Below, piece by piece: positions 6,873 through 11,361 of a stretch of DNA of 11,361 bases. Below the pieces are notes generated by a model. It saw nothing but the letters and a program-made list of their open reading frames with translations. It was not told the DNA's origin and made no database searches. The position numbers and the translations under genes were made by a program. Origin of the DNA: Actinomycetota bacterium (GTDB lineage Bacteria; Actinomycetota; Acidimicrobiia; Acidimicrobiales; Ilumatobacteraceae); contig WLTJ01000027.1 of the NCBI GenBank assembly GCA_009705435.1, forward strand, positions 1-11,361. The letters run 5' to 3'. Numbering within the stretch: position 1 is the first letter of the stretch; each line of letters opens with the position of its first letter.

Positions 6873-7781
6873 CTACCGTAGACGCTCGATGACCTCGGCG
6901 GGAAGTGCTGGCAGTCCTGCCACCTCAAAACCAAATAAAGCGGCCGCTATGGCCTCCGCCCCATCGACCAGACGGGGTCCAGGTCGAACAACGATGGCGT
7001 CCGCATCAATGGCCCAAATTGCCGCGCGCTGAGGCATCTGAGCGAGCACAGCCTGTGCTTGGGCGATGGCTCCGGGCAGCCCGTATCCACAAGGTGAGAC
7101 GATGATGTGATCCGGGTCGGCGAGGCGAATCTGATCCCAGTCCGTGGGGACAGAGCGTTCTCCAGGAAGGGACAAAATCGGCTCGCCGCCTGCGGCCAGC
7201 ACAATATCGGGGACCCAATGACCGCCGACAAAAGGCGGGTCGACCCACTCAAGGATAAAAACTGTCGGTCGTTTGCGCCCATTGAGATGACGTTCGGTTC
7301 GCTCGGAAAGGTTCTTCAATCGTTGATGTAGCGATTCCACGAGAGTCCGCCCGCGCTCGGGGACGCCAGCAGCATCTGCCACAGTTTGAACTGACTCAAT
7401 CACCTCATTCAAAGTGTGGGGATCAATCTGTAGAACCGTGGCCTGGCAGTTCAGTCGGGCAACGGCTTTGTCGACCTCGCCGCTGGGAACTGCACACACG
7501 CGGCAGAGATCTTGGCTCAAAATGAGGTCTGGATTGCAACGTGCCAAGGCCGCATCATCAAGGGAATACAACTCGTCACCTGCTGCCAGGCGGGCGCGCA
7601 CGAGTTCGTCAATTTCCAGTGGCGTGAGATGTTTAGTATCCATGCCACCCACCACAATTTCTCGACCTTGACGAGCCTCGGCGGGGAAATTGCATTCAAA
7701 GGTGACGCCGAGAAGTTGCTCTCCTAAGCCAAGATCAAAAACAATCTCTGTTGTTGAGGGAAGCAAACTGACAATGCGCAC
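6873..7781 (-). CDS. BtuF-like cobalamin/siderophore-binding-fold protein without signal peptide
   Basis: The protein has the substrate-binding fold of the BtuF/FhuD (COG0614) family. The 302 residues start directly in the first beta strand (RIVSLLPSTTEIVFDLGLG), and later show PDLILSQDLCRVCAVP (84-99), a long linking helix around 125-165, the subfamily segment EWVDPPFVGGHWVPDIVLAAGG (178-199) and VSPCGYG (228-234). There is no signal peptide or lipobox, so it should be cytosolic, as in the group usually annotated 'cobalamin-binding protein'. The start is GTG 7781 because no homology precedes it; no clear SD is seen. No BtuC/BtuD-type importer is adjacent: the neighbouring ABC genes are an exporter. 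It sits 60 bases after the permease and 106 bases before coxS on the same strand. The true ligand is unknown. Confidence 0.85.
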   Translation of the reverse strand: MRIVSLLPSTTEIVFDLGLGEQLLGVTFECNFPAEARQGREIVVGGMDTKHLTPLEIDELVRARLAAGDELYSLDDAALARCNPDLILSQDLCRVCAVPSGEVDKAVARLNCQATVLQIDPHTLNEVIESVQTVADAAGVPERGRTLVESLHQRLKNLSERTERHLNGRKRPTVFILEWVDPPFVGGHWVPDIVLAAGGEPILSLPGERSVPTDWDQIRLADPDHIIVSPCGYGLPGAIAQAQAVLAQMPQRAAIWAIDADAIVVRPGPRLVDGAEAIAAALFGFEVAGLPALPAEVIERLR

Positions 7782-7818
7782 GACGTCAGAGTATTCGCTG
7801 CAGGTGAATAAGCAAGAG

Positions 7819-7832
7819 TTCGTCGTGACGAA
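7819..7832. promoter_or_regulatory. Short perfect palindrome between permease and BtuF-like genes
   Basis: TTCGTC-GT-GACGAA is a 14-base palindrome with six-base arms in the 60-base gap, 38 bases before the BtuF-like start. It has no T-run and so is not a terminator. It could be an operator or chance; an arm of this size is not rare in such a gap. Confidence 0.2.
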
Positions 7833-7841
7833 ATGTTCTCG

Positions 7842-8648
7842 TTATTGGTCGAACTTCTTGATGCCAGTCATCGCATACCAGGATGAAAGCAGGACTAAGA
7901 CGGCGATGGCTAATAATCCACCCCAGGAACCTTCCCAAGTGACATCACCAAGGAAACCCTGTCGCGCAAGACGCAAGATATTGGTCATCGGATTGATCCG
8001 TGCGACAGAACGCAGCCAACCTGTCATTGCCGAAATAGGAACTTGTGATGTGGAGAGAAAAATCGTAAAGAAGATGCCAAATTGAGTCAACGTTGCGGCT
8101 CCAAGATTTTGCAGACGAAATGTCAATCCCAAAGCGAAGGCACAGGACACGAGGCCGATACCAATTGCGGAGATCGCCAGGCATACAAGTGCCAATAGTC
8201 CGCCAGGAGTATTCATTCCTCCCAGAAATCCGACGACAATGACGAAGGCTACGGGCACGATGCAACGCACGATTGCTGCCGCGAGGGGAGCGGCGACCAT
8301 CACCCAGCGACGCGTTGGAGCCAACAAGATGCGATCAAAGAAGCCAGTTTGCATGTCATTGATGAGACCGAAACTGACACCCACGGCGCCGAAACTGGCA
8401 CCCTGAATGGCGTTCAGTGGCACATACCAATCAAGGGCATTCTTGATCCCGAGACTCGTCACCGCAAATCCGAAAGCACCGCTAAAGGCAATGAGTTGGA
8501 AAACTGGCATGATCAATGACGGGATGAACGCCGAAGGCATGCGACGAACTCGCATCATCGAACGTTGCACAAGAACCTTGATGACATCCATTGGTCGAGC
8601 TGCGTGAAGCCCAGTTTCTAAGGACGAGGAAACAGGAGATGAACTCAT
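7842..8648 (-). CDS. ABC-2 type exporter permease (DrrB-like), second permease
   Basis: This is a membrane subunit of an ABC-2 exporter. The 268-residue protein has about six hydrophobic segments (roughly 41-66, 76-97, 117-142, 149-176, 185-204, 241-260). It carries the coupling-helix-like motif DMQTGFFDRILLAPTRR (98-114) before the third segment and INPMTNILRLAR (218-229) near the end, both typical of DrrB-like permeases. Length is normal. The start ATG 8648 overlaps the previous gene's stop by four bases (ATGA, 8645-8648), so translation is coupled. With the sister permease it presumably forms a heterodimer powered by the ATPase encoded just upstream. Substrate unknown: members of this group export antibiotics, lipids or other hydrophobic compounds. 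Confidence 0.9.
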   Translation of the reverse strand: MSSSPVSSSLETGLHAARPMDVIKVLVQRSMMRVRRMPSAFIPSLIMPVFQLIAFSGAFGFAVTSLGIKNALDWYVPLNAIQGASFGAVGVSFGLINDMQTGFFDRILLAPTRRWVMVAAPLAAAIVRCIVPVAFVIVVGFLGGMNTPGGLLALVCLAISAIGIGLVSCAFALGLTFRLQNLGAATLTQFGIFFTIFLSTSQVPISAMTGWLRSVARINPMTNILRLARQGFLGDVTWEGSWGGLLAIAVLVLLSSWYAMTGIKKFDQ

Positions 8649-9475
8649 GATGCGGCTAGTCGTTTCGAGAGTGAGCGCAATGCGAAAAAGATACTGACGA
8701 TGGCAACTGCGAGGGGGAGCAGCCAGGCCTTTGCGAACTGTGAGAAATCAAGTTCCTGGTTGATGAAACCTTGGAAACCTTCCACGATGTGCGATATCGG
8801 ATTCCAGTCAGCGACGGTTCGATACCAGCCACTCATGTAATGACGTGGGAAAAACGCCGAAGATAAAAACATTAAAACGAAGAGCAATGGAAAGGTACTT
8901 TGTACCACTTCGGAGCTACCACTTTTGATCGCTAAACCTGCCATCATCGCACTCATGGCAAGGCTCAGTAAGGCCCCTCCGATGACGAGTCCAAGGAATC
9001 CCAATGGACCGCTTTTAATGCGCGCTCCAGCGCCGATAAATATCATGAGGAAGATTGTCACTTGAAAAATGGCAACGACCATGCTCCCTGCCAGGCGACC
9101 TAAGACAATAGAGGTGCGACTAATAGGTGAGGCCAGTAGGCGTTCAAAGAAACCTTGTTCAATGTCAATTGCTAAATCGGCGGCAGCCGAAGTTGAAGCA
9201 AAAAGCACACCTTGGAGAACGGCTCCTGCGATGGCATAGTTCAAAAATGATGTGGCGATATTTTTGGTGAAGTAGGGGTCCTCGGCCAACTTGTGAAAAC
9301 TTGCTGAGCCAAGAGCGGCAAAAAATAACGGGAAAATAAAAGAAGGAGCGATGATTGCAGGCTGGCGTAGACGGCCGAGCACGCTGCGCTTCGTGAGCAC
9401 AAAACTGTGTTGGAATAACGAACGCAACGATCGCGGGGACTTCATCAAATGCGGATCAGTCATCGTGATATTCAC
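8645..9475 (-). CDS. ABC-2 type exporter permease (DrrB-like), first permease
   Basis: This is a membrane subunit of the same exporter. The 276-residue protein has hydrophobic segments at about 40-60, 76-98, 127-150, 156-183, 193-210 and 250-266. It carries DIEQGFFERLLASPISR (104-120) and WNPISHIVEG (224-233), the same two landmarks as the sister permease but with clearly different sequence, so the pair is an ancient duplication rather than a recent copy. Start GTG 9475 overlaps the ATPase stop by four bases (GTGA, 9472-9475). An in-frame ATG at 9463 would shorten it by four residues; neither has a good SD, so the overlap decides in favour of GTG. Confidence 0.9.
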   Translation of the reverse strand: MNITMTDPHLMKSPRSLRSLFQHSFVLTKRSVLGRLRQPAIIAPSFIFPLFFAALGSASFHKLAEDPYFTKNIATSFLNYAIAGAVLQGVLFASTSAAADLAIDIEQGFFERLLASPISRTSIVLGRLAGSMVVAIFQVTIFLMIFIGAGARIKSGPLGFLGLVIGGALLSLAMSAMMAGLAIKSGSSEVVQSTFPLLFVLMFLSSAFFPRHYMSGWYRTVADWNPISHIVEGFQGFINQELDFSQFAKAWLLPLAVAIVSIFFALRSLSKRLAAS

Positions 9476-10506
9476 GAACGGTTACGGCGCTTGCGACGGC
9501 CTTTGCTTTCTTGTGCATCCACCGCATCGGAATTTTTCTTACCTGTGTCAGTAGTTCCTGCGCCTTCAAGGCGATATCCCGTTGCTTCGGCGAAGACATC
9601 ATCCAAACTGGGCTCATCTAGTTCGAGATGGCGAACCTTGAGTCCAGCTTCGTCAAGTGCGCGGATCACTGTTGCGACATCTTCGGCACCGCGTGCGAGG
9701 CCGACTCCCAATGTGCCTTCTGATGTGGTGCGTAAATCACCAAAGCGCGCCAGGATAGAGCGGGCTTCTTCGGTCTGATCGCTTCCCACTTTGATACTCA
9801 GCGTCGGTGAGCCAACCATCGCTTTGAGTTCACGCGGCGCACCTTGGCGAACAATTCGCCCGTGGTCAATGATTGCCACTCGATCAGCGAGTTGATCGGC
9901 TTCTTCAAGGTATTGGGTAGTGAGAAGAACAGTCGTTCCACCTGCATTGAGGCGTTTGACTTCTTCCCATAAGGTCAGGCGACTCATGGGGTCAAGACCT
10001 GTCGTCGGCTCATCAAGAAACAACACAGTGGGTTCGTGAACAAGCGAGAGAGCCAGGTCAAGGCGACGCCGCATGCCGCCGGAATACGTCCCGACGCGGC
10101 GGTCAGCAGCTTCAGTGAGACCAACGCGCTCAAGTAGTTCTTCGCCGCGATTTTTCCCAGCATTTTTAGATAGGCCATAGAGAACTGCTTGCAAAGCCAA
10201 TAGTTCGCGTCCAGTCATTAAAGGATCGATGGCGGCATCTTGGAGTGCCACACCGATGGAGCGTCGAACCAGATCAGCATTTTTGACGACGTCATATCCC
10301 GCCACCGTGGCAGTCCCCGATGTGGGCTTAAGCAAGGTCGTGAGCATGCGCACTGTTGTGCTCTTGCCGGCTCCGTTGGGTCCAAGGAAACCAAAGATTT
10401 CGCCTTGCCGAACTTCGAGGTCAACTCCATCGACTGCTTTGACAATGTTGGCGCCAGAACCAAAGTGGCGGACCAAACCGCTGGCGAGAATCGGGGAGTC
10501 AGACAT
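9472..10506 (-). CDS. ABC-2 exporter ATPase, DrrA-like
   Basis: This is the ATPase that drives the two permeases downstream. The 344-residue protein has Walker A GPNGAGKS (42-49), Q-loop Gln89, signature YSGGM (141-145), Walker B VLFLDEP (161-167) and D-loop GLD (170-172). The H-loop position reads TTQYLEEADQLADR, with Gln198 instead of His, as is usual in DrrA-type ATPases. Residues about 230-310 resemble the DrrA-specific C-terminal domain (DEPSLDDVFAEATG). The final 30 residues form a polar tail ending in the highly basic KGRRKRRNRS. ATG 10506 has no clear SD, and a perfect palindrome lies four bases upstream. It follows the coxL-like stop by 66 bases and is translationally coupled to the permeases by a 4-base overlap. 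Confidence 0.94.
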   Translation of the reverse strand: MSDSPILASGLVRHFGSGANIVKAVDGVDLEVRQGEIFGFLGPNGAGKSTTVRMLTTLLKPTSGTATVAGYDVVKNADLVRRSIGVALQDAAIDPLMTGRELLALQAVLYGLSKNAGKNRGEELLERVGLTEAADRRVGTYSGGMRRRLDLALSLVHEPTVLFLDEPTTGLDPMSRLTLWEEVKRLNAGGTTVLLTTQYLEEADQLADRVAIIDHGRIVRQGAPRELKAMVGSPTLSIKVGSDQTEEARSILARFGDLRTTSEGTLGVGLARGAEDVATVIRALDEAGLKVRHLELDEPSLDDVFAEATGYRLEGAGTTDTGKKNSDAVDAQESKGRRKRRNRS

Positions 10507-10510
10507 AAGG

Positions 10511-10523
10511 TTGTAGCCTACAA
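10511..10523. promoter_or_regulatory. Perfect palindrome just upstream of the ABC ATPase start
   Basis: TTGTAG-C-CTACAA is a 13-base palindrome with six-base arms centred at 10517, eleven bases before the ATPase start codon, where an SD would be expected but is not seen. On the minus strand a tandem TTGAGGTTGAGG lies further upstream in the same gap. An operator for the exporter is a reasonable guess; the motif is short and unmatched to a known regulator. Confidence 0.35.
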
Positions 10524-10572
10524 GTGATCGGTTTAAGGTGCCTCAACCTCAAGGATTTTGTCAGTTTTTATC

Positions 10573-11361
10573 TCAGCGAGCGGCTTGGATTGCTTGCCAG
10601 ACGCGTTCTGCGGTGCAAGGCATTTCAATATTGCGCACGCCTAAATGTGAGACAGCGTCAACTACGGCGGACTGCAGGGCTGGCGTTGAACCGATAGTGC
10701 CTGATTCGCCAATGCCTTTGGCTCCCAACAAGTTGACGGGGGTTGGAGTCTCCATATGCACGACAGTCACGCTCGGCAGTTCGGCCGCTGAGATGAAGCC
10801 GTAGTCCGCCAAGTTGGATGTGATGGGGTTGGCATCAGCGTCGTACATAACCTCTTCAAGAAGGGCTTGGGCGGCTCCCTGAGCCACGCCACCGTGGATC
10901 TGACCCTCAAGGAGCAACGGATTGAGCACCTTGCCAGCATCGTCACAGGCAGTGTGCGCGATATGGCGAACTTTGCCCGTCTCAGTGTCAACTTCCACGA
11001 CAGCGACATGTGCCCCAAAGGGGAATGTTGCTCCGGAGACGTTGATGACATCGTTATGGTTGAGACCGCCAGTTGATTTTTCAGCGATGGCGAGATCTGC
11101 CCAAGTTTTTGTGACTGCTGGCGTACCCACAACATGGAAGGCGCCGCGATCTTTATCCAAGACAACATCGGCTTCGCTCACTTCAAGAATTCGCGCGGCG
11201 ACTGACTTGGCCTTATTGACCAATTCGCCGGCTACTGCGAAGACTGCGTTTCCACCCTGTTGCAAGGATCGTGAACCCATGGTGCCAGTACCGATCGGAA
11301 CGAGGTCGGTGTCTCCCCAGACAAGTTCAATCTTGTCCATTGGGATACCAGTCTGCTCTTG
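10573..11361 (-). CDS. coxL: Molybdenum hydroxylase large subunit (CoxL/xanthine dehydrogenase family), C-terminal part
   Basis: This is the molybdopterin-cytosine-dinucleotide-binding catalytic subunit of a CO dehydrogenase/xanthine dehydrogenase-type enzyme. The frame is open to the right edge, so this is the last 262 residues of a protein usually near 780. Visible landmarks are GTGTMGSRSLQQGG (24-37 of the visible part), SGATFPFGAHVAVVEVD (109-125), LEGQIHGGVAQG (151-162) and GAKGIGESGTIG (213-224). The Glu in GIGE (about 219) corresponds to the catalytic base of the family. An ATG at 11340 is internal, not a start. The active-site loop that separates form I CO dehydrogenase (AYxCSFR) from form II relatives lies beyond the edge, so CO oxidation cannot be asserted. 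The downstream neighbour is an ABC exporter, not the partner subunits. Confidence 0.93.
   Translation of the reverse strand, partial: QEQTGIPMDKIELVWGDTDLVPIGTGTMGSRSLQQGGNAVFAVAGELVNKAKSVAARILEVSEADVVLDKDRGAFHVVGTPAVTKTWADLAIAEKSTGGLNHNDVINVSGATFPFGAHVAVVEVDTETGKVRHIAHTACDDAGKVLNPLLLEGQIHGGVAQGAAQALLEEVMYDADANPITSNLADYGFISAAELPSVTVVHMETPTPVNLLGAKGIGESGTIGSTPALQSAVVDAVSHLGVRNIEMPCTAERVWQAIQAAR

Noticed and set aside
6347..6892. A 181-codon plus-strand open frame antisense to the coxS-like gene
   Set aside because: It lies opposite a gene with all eight cluster cysteines and has no recognisable domain or SD. It is explained by codon bias of the real gene.
9908..9918. Missing H-loop histidine in the ABC ATPase (Gln198) as a sign of an inactive enzyme
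   Set aside because: Gln at this position is the usual state in DrrA-type ATPases, and all other nucleotide-binding motifs are intact.
5473..11361. Calling the locus an aerobic CO dehydrogenase outright
   Set aside because: The diagnostic active-site loop of the large subunit lies outside the window and no CoxD/E/F/G maturation genes are visible, so only the family can be stated.

Overview
The window reads as a gene-dense, mid-GC (about half GC by eye) bacterial chromosome segment. An actinobacterium is the most likely host, possibly a freshwater or marine Acidimicrobiia-type lineage. The hints are the DrrA-type exporter, a steroid/acyl thiolase of the FadA5 kind, an actinobacterial-style PAP2/AUR1-like membrane protein, a CO-dehydrogenase-type molybdenum hydroxylase, frequent GTG starts and several genes without a visible Shine-Dalgarno (SD) sequence. 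This placement is inference from gene content. No rRNA, tRNA, CRISPR array, insertion sequence or phage gene was seen, and no gene-free stretch is longer than about 110 bases.

Left part (1-3050): the 5' two-thirds of prfC (peptide chain release factor 3) runs off the left edge on the minus strand. Divergent from it, on the plus strand, are a VIT1/CCC1-type iron/manganese transporter and a complete thiolase. The thiolase ends in a 34-bp tandem repeat that fills the junction with the convergent minus-strand genes.

Right part (3052-11361): nine genes lie on the minus strand, so transcription runs right to left. In order they are: the C-terminal part of a molybdenum hydroxylase large subunit (coxL-like, open at the right edge); an ABC-2 exporter of one DrrA-like ATPase and two permeases joined by 4-base stop/start overlaps; a signal-less BtuF-like protein; the iron-sulfur (coxS-like) and FAD (coxM-like) subunits of the molybdenum hydroxylase; a PAP2/AUR1-like membrane protein; and a DAO-family FAD oxidoreductase. 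The three hydroxylase subunits would form one enzyme passing electrons from the Mo-cofactor through two [2Fe-2S] clusters to FAD. The substrate (CO, a purine or another aromatic/aldehyde) cannot be fixed here because the active-site loop of the large subunit is outside the window.

Most worth a second look: (1) the large subunit is separated from the small and medium subunits by an exporter and a BtuF-like gene; (2) a perfect hairpin places the PAP2 stop codon in its loop and the SD of the next gene in its stem, suggesting translational coupling; (3) operator-like dyads and a spaced direct repeat lie in the gaps of the cox/ABC region; (4) a 34-bp tandem repeat duplicates the thiolase stop codon. 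I found no clear evidence of an entirely new system. The unusual points are arrangement and regulation of recognisable families.
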